Positions 20,752 to 29,432 are shown, numbered from the stretch's first letter. The stretch is 64,000 bases of DNA from Ruminiclostridium papyrosolvens C7 (GCF_000421965.1 NZ_ATAY01000085.1:62001-126000); one strand, 5' to 3'. Notes: generated from the letters alone by a model not told the origin. Translations and numbers: made by a program.

Positions 20752-20871
20752 CCCCGGACATTCTTCATTTGTAATTTTGTTATTTTGTCTTTAGTAAGTA
20801 AGTTATATTTTGTCATTTGTACATTTAAAATAAGCTATATTAGCATATTGCCAATACATGTTATTTATTAT

Positions 20872-20935
20872 CAATATATTGTAATTACACAATATATTGT
20901 ATTTATATACCGACTTTTTGTCAATATATAATGAC
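20872..20935. repeat. Repeated palindrome CAATATATTG
   Basis: Perfect palindromes at 20872-20881 and 20890-20899, 18 bases apart centre to centre, with a third degenerate copy (TCAATATATAATGA) starting at 20921. They may be operator sites, or chance in AT-rich DNA. Confidence 0.45.
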
Positions 20936-20984
20936 CTTAAAAGGTCTAGTACTATATTACTATTTTTCCCGACGTTTGTAAATA

Positions 20985-21902
20985 TTATTCTTTACTGTCT
21001 GTTTTTACCATTACAATGGAGCATATGTCGCATCCATTACATAAAACAACTTTTCCTGAAAAAACGTTTTTTATAGTATCAAGAAGTTTCTTATTTTTAA
21101 ACCTCTCCCAGTTATGAACTATAATGTTTTTGGGAGCAAGTGTTATCAGAGAACTAACCAAAAGATCGTCATGGCTTATATCCGCCTCAGACAACTCAGT
21201 TACAAACTCCTGAATACATTCATTGGTTATTTCATGCTTTTTTTCATCTAAAAGCATGTAGTTATCATCATACTCCATAACAACATGAACAACATTGAAT
21301 TTGGAATCCTGTATTTCAACGAAATATTTCAAAAGCCTTATAAACTCCTTGTATTCACGTTCAATTAAAAAATCATCAACTGCATTATCAATAATTTCTT
21401 CCAGCTCTTTGTTATAATCTTTTAATCTGAAATTTACAAATCCGTCAAGTATAATACTATTAGAACCTTCAAAGTATTCTAATAACTTCTTTACAATGAG
21501 ATTCCTTCTGCGTATTTGAAAAAGTGTATTAAAAAAAACCTTGTCATCATTTCTAATAATCTTTTTACATATTTCCAATATTTCCCGTTTGTCCCCAGAA
21601 TTAAAATAACCATAGTTGCTGTTTATTATTCTGATTAGAAGACGTTCCTCGTACTGCTGTATTATATAATCCGCAAGTGCATTGGATATGTGGTATTTTA
21701 ACAGCTCATACTGACTTGTTTTTTTTGAAAACAGTCCCTCCTCCTCCAAATTACATAGGACGGAAGTTGCACCTTCAATATCAACCATTTTTATTGAGTA
21801 ATTAATTCTTTTTTCCTTTAACTGCTGAAGTTCTTTATCTATATGCTGTATAACGTTTTCTGCGCTATCATTAACTCCGATTGAGAGGTATTGATACTGC
21901 AT
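20985..21902 (-). CDS. ytxC: YtxC-like putative sporulation protein
   Basis: 305 residues from the ATG at 21902. It matches the YtxC family of spore-former proteins by length, by the charged, helical middle (ALADYIIQQYEERLLIRII) and by the late LITLAPKNIIVHN and CDIC segments. YtxC is associated with sporulation, with no known biochemistry. There is no membrane segment or signal peptide. A TTG at 21956 would add 18 residues but lacks a ribosome site. Single gene: the upstream neighbour is 146 bases away. Confidence 0.75.
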   Translation of the reverse strand: MQYQYLSIGVNDSAENVIQHIDKELQQLKEKRINYSIKMVDIEGATSVLCNLEEEGLFSKKTSQYELLKYHISNALADYIIQQYEERLLIRIINSNYGYFNSGDKREILEICKKIIRNDDKVFFNTLFQIRRRNLIVKKLLEYFEGSNSIILDGFVNFRLKDYNKELEEIIDNAVDDFLIEREYKEFIRLLKYFVEIQDSKFNVVHVVMEYDDNYMLLDEKKHEITNECIQEFVTELSEADISHDDLLVSSLITLAPKNIIVHNWERFKNKKLLDTIKNVFSGKVVLCNGCDICSIVMVKTDSKE

Positions 21903-22048
21903 CAACTTCACTTCCCTTCGTGTGTAGTATATGTTTTCGTATAATGTTGTATTCAATTGGCGTTTAACAGTTTATTCTAAGTTATGTTACATTATATGCA
22001 TCGCATATTTTATAGGTACTACACACATTAAGATTATTTGTATGGTAA

Positions 22049-22804
22049 CTATTCCTGAGTAACGGGAATGATTGTCCCTAAATCAATCAAATGTTCATCT
22101 TTAATAATAACCATGTCCACAGCTTTTAAACTTAAAAAATCATTTATTTCTTTATAATTTTTGTGAAGTGCTATATCCCCCGTAAAAAGAAGTTTATTTT
22201 TTGCTATCAGTCCCGTTGCTCCTCCGATAAATCCCATGTCAAAAGGTTCAAGCTTAATAGATATATCCGGCTCAATTAAAAGCACATCCAGTCCCGCTCC
22301 TGCTGCTTTCCTGTAAATCTCCCGGTCTGAGGTTATAACGCTTTTACTGTCAACAACACAGGTAAGACACTTGGAGTACCCCTGTTTTACATGTATAAGG
22401 TTGATTTCCTTTTCCTCCAGCAGCTTTTTGACAACAGGATCAGTGTATTTAGTATTGTGAAATGCATAACTTCCCACCCTTGCAACATTGTAAGCAATAG
22501 TTCCCGGATACTTGTTTTGAAGGAAAGTTTCTCCCTTTATCATTTCAAAACCTTTTTTGCAAAGAGATTCTATTATTTGTAACGGCGTGTTAGGTGCATA
22601 TACAATAATATTTCCCGAGATATGGTGAAACATAATATCAGGATGGCATGCTACGGCAGGATAAACGTCAGGATGAGCAAATATCGGGATTATCTCTATA
22701 TTTCTATTTTTTAATTCATCAATCAGTTTTTTGGGAGCTCTCATATCCAATAAAACGCAGGAAACATTTCCCTCCGGCAGGTTAGGTATTTTAACAGTTT
22801 TCAT
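22049..22804 (-). CDS. DUF6873-type GME-fold protein
   Basis: 251 residues from 22804 (GAGGAAAA before the ATG). I recognise it as the clostridial DUF6873 type, thought to adopt the guanidino-modifying-enzyme fold shared with arginine deiminase. Candidate catalytic elements are an Asp (LLDMRAP), His-Pro pairs (AHPDVYP, CHPDIMFHH) and Cys residues in KCLTCVVD. The substrate is unknown. No signal peptide. It stands alone, flanked by unrelated sporulation genes. Confidence 0.6.
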   Translation of the reverse strand: MKTVKIPNLPEGNVSCVLLDMRAPKKLIDELKNRNIEIIPIFAHPDVYPAVACHPDIMFHHISGNIIVYAPNTPLQIIESLCKKGFEMIKGETFLQNKYPGTIAYNVARVGSYAFHNTKYTDPVVKKLLEEKEINLIHVKQGYSKCLTCVVDSKSVITSDREIYRKAAGAGLDVLLIEPDISIKLEPFDMGFIGGATGLIAKNKLLFTGDIALHKNYKEINDFLSLKAVDMVIIKDEHLIDLGTIIPVTQE

Positions 22805-22924
22805 ATTTTTTCCTCTTATGCACTTTTCTATCAAGTTAAATTTTAGTATCACACATATTTTTAATATTTCATATTATACTAAAGAAAGAATCTTGAAAAT
22901 CAAAAATCTTCATATTCCAGTACT

Positions 22925-22990
22925 AACTGTTCTGCGAAAGCGGACAGTTATTCAAATACACCGCATTTCCAAAAACGGAGATGCGGTTAT
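22925..22990 (+). other. Two tandem hairpins in an intergenic region
   Basis: First hairpin 22925-22949: AACTGTTCTGC, GAAA tetraloop, GCGGACAGTT. Second hairpin 22960-22987: ACCGCATTTCC and GGAGATGCGGT followed by TATTTTATTT, terminator-like on the plus strand. No coding sequence feeds them from the left on that strand, so they could end a small RNA or act as leader structures for the downstream gene. Confidence 0.5.
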
Positions 22991-23097
22991 TTTATTTATG
23001 GTATCTTTTTTCCACTGAATAAAATCTGTTTATTTAATAATAATATAGAACTGTAACAGAATCTAATTAAATTTTAAAAAAGAAGGGAGTTGGTAAT

Positions 23098-23313
23098 ATG
23101 AGAACACCATTGGATAGAGTTGCATTAGTACTCATTATAATCGGAGCTCTTAACTGGCTTTCTGTAGGGTTATTCCGCTATGATCTTGTAAGTGCAATTT
23201 TTGGACACGCTTCACTAATTACAAGAGCAATTTTTGTTATTGTCGGTATTGCTGGACTGTACAGTATAAGTCTTCTTTTCAGAGAAAGTGATCAGGCTGT
23301 ACGGCAGCAATAA
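23098..23313 (+). CDS. DUF378 family membrane protein
   Basis: 71 residues with two membrane helices (about 8-28 and 42-62). It shows the DUF378 pattern, including GALNWLSVGLFRYDLV and a second helix after ITRAIFVIVGIAGLYSI. Function unknown; the family is common in Firmicutes. Ribosome site AAGGGAG lies ahead of the ATG. Monocistronic, with a perfect terminator right after the stop. Confidence 0.88.
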   Translation: MRTPLDRVALVLIIIGALNWLSVGLFRYDLVSAIFGHASLITRAIFVIVGIAGLYSISLLFRESDQAVRQQ

Positions 23314-23315
23314 AC

Positions 23316-23348
23316 AAACTAAGTGGCGTACTTGCGCCACTTAGTTTT
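23316..23348 (+). terminator. Terminator after the DUF378 gene
   Basis: AAACTAAGTGGCG, loop TACTTG, CGCCACTTAGTTTT: a perfect stem overlapping the end of the gene by a few bases of spacing. Confidence 0.92.
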
Positions 23349-23459
23349 GGGAAGAGACAGCAAGTAGACATAAATTTCCGTTATATTTTAAGTAATATTG
23401 CAAATTATATTAGTACACCGGTAAATCACAGGTGAAAATCACAAAGGAGGAATTTAATT

Positions 23460-23651
23460 ATGGCTAATAACAATAGTAATAACAGACCTTCAGGATTTGA
23501 AAATTTGAAATATGAAATAGCTTCTCAGGTTGGTGTAAACCTCAAAGAGGGCTATAATGGTGATTTAACTTCAAGAGAAGCTGGTAAAGTCGGTGGAAAT
23601 ATCACTAAAAGAGTATTCCAGGTATTCAGGGATCAACACCAGAATCAGTAA
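23460..23651 (+). CDS. Alpha/beta-type small acid-soluble spore protein
   Basis: 63 residues. Contains both SASP signatures: KYEIASQVGV, around the germination-protease cleavage region, and DLTSREAGKVGGNITKRV. These proteins coat and protect DNA in the dormant spore and are degraded on germination. The usual Glu at the protease site (EIASE) is Gln here. AAAGGAGG precedes the ATG. Forespore (sigma-G type) expression is expected from the family; I could not assign the promoter by eye. Confidence 0.95.
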   Translation: MANNNSNNRPSGFENLKYEIASQVGVNLKEGYNGDLTSREAGKVGGNITKRVFQVFRDQHQNQ

Positions 23652-23680
23652 GAATGAATTTTATGCTGAGTAATAAATAA

Positions 23681-23724
23681 ATAAAAGGATGCACGTCTTT
23701 TCTGACGTGCATCCTTTTATTTTA
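23681..23724 (+). terminator. Terminator after the SASP gene
   Basis: ATAAAAGGATGCACGTC pairs perfectly with GACGTGCATCCTTTTAT, followed by a T-rich tail. Confidence 0.93.
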
Positions 23725-23860
23725 AAATTAACACTATAGTACTTTATTACTTGATAATCTTTATATATAATTTATATAAGTTAGTACATCACTTTTGCAC
23801 AGAAAAAATCTGCGAAAGTTTCTATGTATTTCCAAATATAAACGATAAGGAAACAACACT

Positions 23861-24907
23861 ATGACAGACTTTAAATCCATTTTGTCCAAGAAAATAACCA
23901 GGAGAGTTCTTATCCTTGCAGCATTCGCACTTCTGATATACCTCTTGCGGGGTATGGCGAACATGTTTCTGCTGACCTTCATATTTGCATATCTGGGGTA
24001 TACAGCACAAAGCTATGTATTTAAACGGACTAAAATCATTAATTCAAGACTGCTGAAAGCAATTATAATAACCTTTTATCTTGTGGCTTTAACATTGGCT
24101 GTTCTGGTACTTTACAAGTATATTCCCGTAATTATATCGGAGCTTAAAACCCTCATAGTGCAAGTAACAACCTTTTATAATATGACTTACGAAAACGAGA
24201 CTCTGAACTATATTATTTCATTATCAAAAGAAATCAAGATTTCTTCCTATATACGGGATAATTTTGAAGTTCTCTACAAATCAATTTCAAATATAGGTAA
24301 AATAGGATTTGACTTTTTTATGGCAATTGTACTAAGCCTGTTCTTTATATTGGAGAAAAACAGAATTGTCAGATTTACATCAGGCTTTAAAAACAGCAAA
24401 CTGTCTGTAGTTTATGATGAGCTTTCATTCTTCGGACGTAAATTTCTCCAGTCTTTTGGAAAGGTAATTCAGACTCAGATAACTATTTCATTTATAAATG
24501 CCATTTTATCCATGATAATGCTTTATATACTCAAGTTTCCTCAGATTTTCGGACTTGGATTTATGATTTTTGTTCTTGGACTGGTACCTGTGGCTGGCGT
24601 CGTAATATCACTTCTTCCCCTTGCCATGATAGCACTTAGAATCGGCGGGCCTACAATGATTCTTTATGTTTTGGTACTGGTTATAATACTCCATGCTCTT
24701 GAAAGCTATATTCTTAACCCCAAGCTCATGTCCCAAAAAACAAAACTGCCTGTGTTCTATACATTTGTGGTATTAATAGTTTCAGAGCATATACTTGGAA
24801 TATGGGGGCTTATTATAGGTATTCCGATTTTTATATTTATACTTGATGTTCTGGAAGTTAAAAATCCTGATGCCACATCCTCTACATCGGATTCAAACAA
24901 CAATTAA
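23861..24907 (+). CDS. AI-2E family transporter-like membrane protein
   Basis: 348 residues with about eight membrane helices in the AI-2E/TqsA/YtvI pattern: paired N-terminal helices, a periplasmic-side helical stretch (95-150), and conserved LGLVPVAGVVISLLPLA and GIWGLIIGIPIFIFILDV near the C-terminus. Members export small solutes or act as Na+ or peptide antiporters; the substrate here is unknown. The tail is Ser/Asp/Asn-rich. A second, distant paralogue in this window is ytvI. Confidence 0.88.
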   Translation: MTDFKSILSKKITRRVLILAAFALLIYLLRGMANMFLLTFIFAYLGYTAQSYVFKRTKIINSRLLKAIIITFYLVALTLAVLVLYKYIPVIISELKTLIVQVTTFYNMTYENETLNYIISLSKEIKISSYIRDNFEVLYKSISNIGKIGFDFFMAIVLSLFFILEKNRIVRFTSGFKNSKLSVVYDELSFFGRKFLQSFGKVIQTQITISFINAILSMIMLYILKFPQIFGLGFMIFVLGLVPVAGVVISLLPLAMIALRIGGPTMILYVLVLVIILHALESYILNPKLMSQKTKLPVFYTFVVLIVSEHILGIWGLIIGIPIFIFILDVLEVKNPDATSSTSDSNNN

Positions 24908-24955
24908 TGGGGTATACTTTCCTTATTATATAAAAAAACAATAGGAGGCAATACA

Positions 24956-25222
24956 ATGGCAAAATACAATGTTATGTCTGTTCTGACAAATAAAAGAGTA
25001 CAAAATGTAAATCTAATGCAAAATGTTCTTACTGAGTCCGGCTGTATAATTAAAACCCGACTTGGAATACATGATGCAAGCGAAGACAACTGTTCAAATG
25101 AGGGCCTTATAATACTTCATCTGACAGGCTCTGATGATGAAATAGAGAGGCTGGAAAGCAAATTAAATGAAATTCCGGGCGTAAAAGCCAAAAACAATCT
25201 GCTAAGCTCGGAAGATGCATAG
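24956..25222 (+). CDS. TM1266-type iron-hydrogenase system putative regulator
   Basis: 88 residues with an ACT/NikR-C-like ferredoxin fold: beta strand AKYNVMSVLTN, helix with QNVLTESGCIIKTRLGIHD, strand EGLIILHLTG, helix EIERLESKLNEIPGVKAK. It matches the small TM1266 family found next to [FeFe]-hydrogenase genes and proposed, without proof, to regulate them. No hydrogenase gene adjoins it here; the ech operon is 16 kb away. Strong AGGAGG ribosome site. Confidence 0.8.
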   Translation: MAKYNVMSVLTNKRVQNVNLMQNVLTESGCIIKTRLGIHDASEDNCSNEGLIILHLTGSDDEIERLESKLNEIPGVKAKNNLLSSEDA

Positions 25223-25252
25223 TTTAATTTATTCTATCAGGGGGGAAATTCG

Positions 25253-25486
25253 GTGGCTGAACCTAAACGCTGCAAAGAGTGTAACTGCACCTTCCAATAT
25301 GTAACCAGTGAACAATTATGTTTGAGCTGCAGTCAGAAAAACGAGTCAGAATTTCGGAGGATTAAAGAATTTTTAAAGGACAATCCAAAGTCATCGGTCA
25401 GTATGGTAGCAACTTCTCTCGAAATAAACGTATCCCATATACAAAAGTATATTGATGAAGGAAGATTGGAAATTGTAGATAAGTAA
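25253..25486 (+). CDS. Flagellar-operon protein, YvyF/TIGR03826 type
   Basis: 77 residues. An N-terminal zinc-ribbon-like part (CKECNCTF and LCLSC) is followed by a helical DNA-binding-like part (FLKDNPKSSVSMVATSLEINVSHIQKYIDEGRL). It matches the small protein encoded upstream of flgM in many Firmicute flagellar operons. Start is GTG with GGGGGGAAATTC before it. The expected flgM, flgN and flgK do not follow; an unknown gene does, so the locus is detached from the flagellar operon. Confidence 0.8.
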   Translation: MAEPKRCKECNCTFQYVTSEQLCLSCSQKNESEFRRIKEFLKDNPKSSVSMVATSLEINVSHIQKYIDEGRLEIVDK

Positions 25487-25576
25487 CAGGAAATTTCAGG
25501 TATAATGTTACTAATAGCTTGGGTACATTTAGCCGATAAATAAAATGAAAACACAATTATTTTAAGGGGTGCCAAT

Positions 25577-25993
25577 ATGGATATTTTTGAACTTATTGCA
25601 TATCTCAAGGAAACCGAAGGCTACATAGAGTATTCTTTTTATAAACATTCATCTGAAATCATGAATGCTATTTCCAACAAAGGTATAGATGAAGTATTAA
25701 ATATTATTTCCATGAGAGAAATTAAAAAAGGTGCGTATGAATGTGTTACCACATGGGAAGTTGATAACAATTCCTGCTTTAGCAAAACTGTAATCATTGA
25801 TTTATCCAACGAAATGCTTTATATTACAGAAACTCTGGACGGTGCCGACAGCCAGTCAGCCAAAGCAGATTTGGTTTCAGATTTTGATGTGCTGAAGGAA
25901 TACTCTGAAATTATAGATTTCATGAAGACCAAACAATTAAACAGCATTGAAAAAGAGTTGCTTACAAAAGTCGTTGCTGCATTTTTTAAATAA
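25577..25993 (+). CDS. Hypothetical protein, 138 residues
   Basis: I do not recognise this protein. It is soluble and mixed alpha/beta: helices at each end (DIFELIAYLKETEG and SIEKELLTKVVAAFFK) and beta strands in the middle (AYECVTTWEVDNNSCFSKTVIIDLS, split by one Cys). There is no signal peptide or repeat. It has a good ribosome site (AAGGGGTG) and its own terminator. It lies 90 bases after the YvyF-like gene, on the same strand. Confidence 0.7.
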   Translation: MDIFELIAYLKETEGYIEYSFYKHSSEIMNAISNKGIDEVLNIISMREIKKGAYECVTTWEVDNNSCFSKTVIIDLSNEMLYITETLDGADSQSAKADLVSDFDVLKEYSEIIDFMKTKQLNSIEKELLTKVVAAFFK

Positions 25994-26009
25994 TACATAA
26001 AGAACCTTC

Positions 26010-26036
26010 AAGCTCCCTCTATAGGGAGCTTTTCCT
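26010..26036 (+). terminator. Terminator after the 138-residue gene
   Basis: AAGCTCCCT, loop CTAT, AGGGAGCTT followed by TTCCTTTTT. Confidence 0.9.
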
Positions 26037-26199
26037 TTTTGCAATCTTTTTGCATTTATTCAGGTTGTCTTTCATTGTCTGTGTCATAAGTTTAAAATCA
26101 AAGCTTTACAAGTTAAGGTATAATTGTCTGAAACATACACTTTCAAAAAAGTGTTTTTCGTACCCTGATATGTTAAAATGGTTCTGATGAGGTGATAAA

Positions 26200-26760
26200 A
26201 TGATTTCTGCCATTCAAAATATAGACACATTTATATTGAACTTTATACAAAACAATCTGCACTCAACTTTTATGGATAGAATCATGCCGGTAGTTACTTT
26301 TCTGGGCAACAACGGTATGGTTTGGATTGTTATTGCTATTTTACTTGTAATTTCAAAAAAATATAGAACAACAGGCCTTATGCTTATAGGTGCATTAGTA
26401 ATCTGCCTGATTATAGGTAACCTTACCTTAAAGCCTGTTATTGCGAGGGCACGCCCCTGTTGGGTTAACACAAGTGTACATTTGCTGGTGTCATCCCCAA
26501 AGGATTACTCTTTTCCTTCAGGGCATACCATGTCTTCCTTTGCAGCCGCTGTTGTTCTTTTCTTGAGAAACAAAAAGTTGGGAATATGGGCCTTAATTGT
26601 GGCGGCTTTGATTTCCTTTTCAAGGCTTTATCTCTATGTTCATTATCCTTCCGATGTAGCTGCCGGCTTGATTCTGGGAATTGCAGCTGCTTATTTGTCT
26701 GTTAATGCCTTACCCATAATACGAAATATGTTCAACAAAATAGTCAGAACCCGGCCATAA
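26200..26760 (+). CDS. PAP2-family membrane phosphatase
   Basis: 186 residues with about five membrane helices and the three PAP2 motifs: KPVIARARP, PSGHT and SRLYLYVHYPSD, so the catalytic His residues and the Arg are all present. Likely an undecaprenyl-pyrophosphate or lipid-phosphate phosphatase acting outside the membrane. It is monocistronic, with a short hairpin (26137-26154) in its leader that resembles a weak terminator. The C-terminus ends inside a GC-rich hairpin shared with the next, convergent gene. Confidence 0.92.
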   Translation: MISAIQNIDTFILNFIQNNLHSTFMDRIMPVVTFLGNNGMVWIVIAILLVISKKYRTTGLMLIGALVICLIIGNLTLKPVIARARPCWVNTSVHLLVSSPKDYSFPSGHTMSSFAAAVVLFLRNKKLGIWALIVAALISFSRLYLYVHYPSDVAAGLILGIAAAYLSVNALPIIRNMFNKIVRTRP

Positions 26761-26770
26761 GGCCGGGCTC
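26748..26770. terminator. GC-rich hairpin between convergent genes
   Basis: CCCGGCC, loop ATAA, GGCCGGG overlapping the stop of the PAP2 gene. The following T-run is weak, so efficiency is uncertain. Confidence 0.55.
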
Positions 26771-26775
26771 TTGGT

Positions 26776-27885
26776 TTATTTCGGGGTAACTTCCTTTTCT
26801 ATTTGATTTTCCACATTGATGGAAACCTGACTTTTGCTACTTTCTGCTTTTGCCAAAGAAGGGCTTGCTGCAGGGATTATGGCAGTTATAGGCAAAACGG
26901 GAATAAATACCGGAGTATTTCCACTGCCATCAGACAGTACAATTATTCCGTATTCATTTTTATATATTGTCCCTGTAGCATGTACATTTGAACCTGTATA
27001 TATATCAACATCAGTTTTACTGTTTAAATATTCATAATATGTCGTTACAATATCCGTATCGTATCCTGGGGTGAAAGTAGGTACCGGCAGATATGTAAAA
27101 GAAGGACTGTATACTGTACCATCCCCGGTGTATATAGCTGTAATGGAATTAAGGGGAATTGTTTGCTCTTGTCCGTTGTCCATTACTATGAATAATGCTC
27201 CGTTTTTTGCAACAGGAGAAGCAAACAGCTGATAAGGTGTACCTGTTATGGAAGAAGCAGTTAATCCTTTAGTAAACACAGTTACCGTATTGGTAGGATA
27301 GAAGATTATAATCTGCTGTATTATGTGTGCCAGCTGTGAATAACAGAAGTTTGTTGCTGAATTTTCTGACGGAGTGCCGGTATATGTAAGCATTAGTTTG
27401 GGAAAGTATGGCTCCCATGAGATATTATCCGTGCCAAACTGAACAACAGTAGTCCCGTCAGAATTGGTTAATGCTAAGCCATTGTTTGCTACGGTTCCGT
27501 TGAGCCAACTGTTTACCAGAGCTGTTATGTCTATCTCAACTGTTTTGTAAAGGTCGTTTGTGGTAACATTGACCTGTGATTGCGTAGGTGTATAAGCCGG
27601 CTGTGTATTATAGGTCACTGCTGTTCTGTTGAAAGGTTCCATTACTGTATTTACAACAACGGTACTGGGATTGGTACCGCTTTTTACAATAACAGCCAAC
27701 TGAAGCACAGCACTGTCGACAAAATTTACGGGCAACGACGGCAATGCTATTTGCATCAGACTTATACAGTTCTGGTACTGTGTGTCCGTACCTGAATAAA
27801 TGGTGGGATATACCGAGAAGTTAATAGTCGGCTGTGCAGAAGACACAAATGTCGTGCTTGGAATATCCACTACAACGGTTGACAT
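26776..27885 (-). CDS. DNRLRE-domain protein with duplicated C-terminal barrel-like repeat
   Basis: 369 residues. Residues 1-170 match the DNRLRE (CBM96-like) beta-sandwich, with FVDSAVLQLAVIV, EPFNRTAVTYNTQPAY and VEIDITALVNSWLNG. There is no signal peptide. The C-terminal part (about 195-345) appears duplicated: one copy holds GALFIVMDNGQEQTIPL then ITAIYT, the other GIIVLSDGSGNTPVFIP then ITAIIP. The tail is Lys/Glu/Ser-rich. DNRLRE domains often bind polysaccharide on the cell surface; a leaderless form in a spore former could be a spore-coat protein, which is inference. Monocistronic. Confidence 0.75.
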   Translation of the reverse strand: MSTVVVDIPSTTFVSSAQPTINFSVYPTIYSGTDTQYQNCISLMQIALPSLPVNFVDSAVLQLAVIVKSGTNPSTVVVNTVMEPFNRTAVTYNTQPAYTPTQSQVNVTTNDLYKTVEIDITALVNSWLNGTVANNGLALTNSDGTTVVQFGTDNISWEPYFPKLMLTYTGTPSENSATNFCYSQLAHIIQQIIIFYPTNTVTVFTKGLTASSITGTPYQLFASPVAKNGALFIVMDNGQEQTIPLNSITAIYTGDGTVYSPSFTYLPVPTFTPGYDTDIVTTYYEYLNSKTDVDIYTGSNVHATGTIYKNEYGIIVLSDGSGNTPVFIPVLPITAIIPAASPSLAKAESSKSQVSINVENQIEKEVTPK

Positions 27886-27955
27886 AATACGATCCCTTCT
27901 TTCATATTTGTTGTATTACTTACATAATATGATTAAAAGAATACTATTATGAGTA

Positions 27956-29260
27956 TTATTTTTCTTTTCCTGTTTTCTTAAAGGTATTTTCGATCTCCTT
28001 AACCGCCTGTTCCTTGGTATAAGTTTTCGCAATATATCCTTGCATTATCTCTCCAAACTTCTGATGCAAATCGTCTTTTACATAGTTTATATACATATCT
28101 CCAACCATATTGTCCTTTTTATAGGTCTCAAACTCCTTCGCAATCTGCATTTTCGACATATCTGCGCCATTTACAGGCGGCATTACCTTGGCAATTTTAG
28201 AAAACCACTTCTTACCGTAGTCAGAAGTAAAAAGCCAGTTATACAAATCCAAAACCTCAGACAATGCCGGTGAATCCTTATATATCCTCGTAGCCTGCTC
28301 GGTTCCCGCCACAATAAATGCATTTGAGGTTTTATCATCTACCGGATACCCTGTAACTCCCAGCTTCATTTTGGGATTAATATTTAAAATATCGGATTCA
28401 GCCCATGAACCCTGTCCTATAATCATAGCTGCCTTTCCCATGGCAAAGTCAGCCAGTTCTGCTGCAAGGTCTGTTTCGAGAGGTTTTATGTCTCCATACT
28501 TTACTGTTAAATCAATAAATTTGAAGAAATTATCATTAATAAAGGGATACGTTTCAAATTTATCTTTCCCGGAAGTAAAATTCTTCACAAGCCCTTCAAC
28601 GTCATCAGGCTTTGAAGCATCTATGAAATGCATGAAAACATGCCTGAACACCCATACCTCCTTATATCCCGTTGAAAAAGGCTGTATACCCTTAGATTTC
28701 AACTTCTGAGCCGCAGCTTCAAGCTCAACCAATGTTTTTGGTACAGGTATCTTGTTCTTATCAAACAAATCCTTGTTGTATACCAAGCCGTACACATTTT
28801 CCTTGATAGGAAAGCCATAAACCTTTCCTTTATAGGACATATTCATTCTTACCTCGTCTGTCATGGCTTTTGCAAGGGGTTGTCCTGTAAGGTCATAGGA
28901 GTATTTTGCGTATTCCTTGATTTCACTTCCTGCGGAAGTTGTAAAAACATCCGGCATATCACCTGACTTAATCTTTGTTTTAAGCATTTGAGAATAATCC
29001 GACTGAACTGTTTTTAAGTTTACTGTTAAGTTTGGTTTGTTCTTTTTGTATTCCTTAAGATACTCATTAATTGCATCAACATACTCCGGATTATTAACAA
29101 AAATGTTGATATCCGCTGATTTTGTATTGGATGCCTTTGATGTTTTTGAGGAAGTACCTTGTGAAGGCATCTTAGGCGACGGTTCCTCCTTCTTACATCC
29201 TGCCATCATACTTACAGCCAGAACAAAAGCCAATATTAAAGACAACAATCTCTTTTTCAT
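27956..29260 (-). CDS. Extracellular solute-binding lipoprotein (family 1)
   Basis: 434 residues. Lipoprotein signal peptide with lipobox MMAGC, then a Ser/Lys-rich linker and a family 1 solute-binding fold (DINIFVNNPEY, MPDVFTTSAG, YGLVYNKDLFDKNKIP, ELADFAMGKAAMIIGQGSWAE). Such proteins deliver sugars or oligosaccharides to an ABC importer. No permease or ATPase gene of that class is adjacent; the neighbouring ABC protein is an exporter type on the other strand. It is therefore an orphan binding protein, perhaps using a shared ATPase elsewhere. Good GGAGAAA ribosome site. Confidence 0.92.
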   Translation of the reverse strand: MKKRLLSLILAFVLAVSMMAGCKKEEPSPKMPSQGTSSKTSKASNTKSADINIFVNNPEYVDAINEYLKEYKKNKPNLTVNLKTVQSDYSQMLKTKIKSGDMPDVFTTSAGSEIKEYAKYSYDLTGQPLAKAMTDEVRMNMSYKGKVYGFPIKENVYGLVYNKDLFDKNKIPVPKTLVELEAAAQKLKSKGIQPFSTGYKEVWVFRHVFMHFIDASKPDDVEGLVKNFTSGKDKFETYPFINDNFFKFIDLTVKYGDIKPLETDLAAELADFAMGKAAMIIGQGSWAESDILNINPKMKLGVTGYPVDDKTSNAFIVAGTEQATRIYKDSPALSEVLDLYNWLFTSDYGKKWFSKIAKVMPPVNGADMSKMQIAKEFETYKKDNMVGDMYINYVKDDLHQKFGEIMQGYIAKTYTKEQAVKEIENTFKKTGKEK

Positions 29261-29432
29261 CGGTATTTCTCCTTTTTTATCCCTTTATCAAGTTTAATAT
29301 TATCAACATTATGGATTTTTATGCAGTAAAAGGGGGTTGTTATAGTATTTTTTGCCCATATAAAGCCACTGATGTGGTAAAATACATATAAATTAATAAT
29401 AAAAGAACATCAAATATTTTTCGGGAGGTCGT

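Larger units (their letters stand above)
20623..20984. other. Gene-free region with terminator and palindromic AT repeats
   Basis: 362 bases with no credible gene. It holds the ribosome site of the P-loop gene, a strong hairpin at 20721-20746, and farther right a cluster of CAATATATTG palindromes. A plausible but weak minus-strand promoter lies near 20680-20715. Confidence 0.5.
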
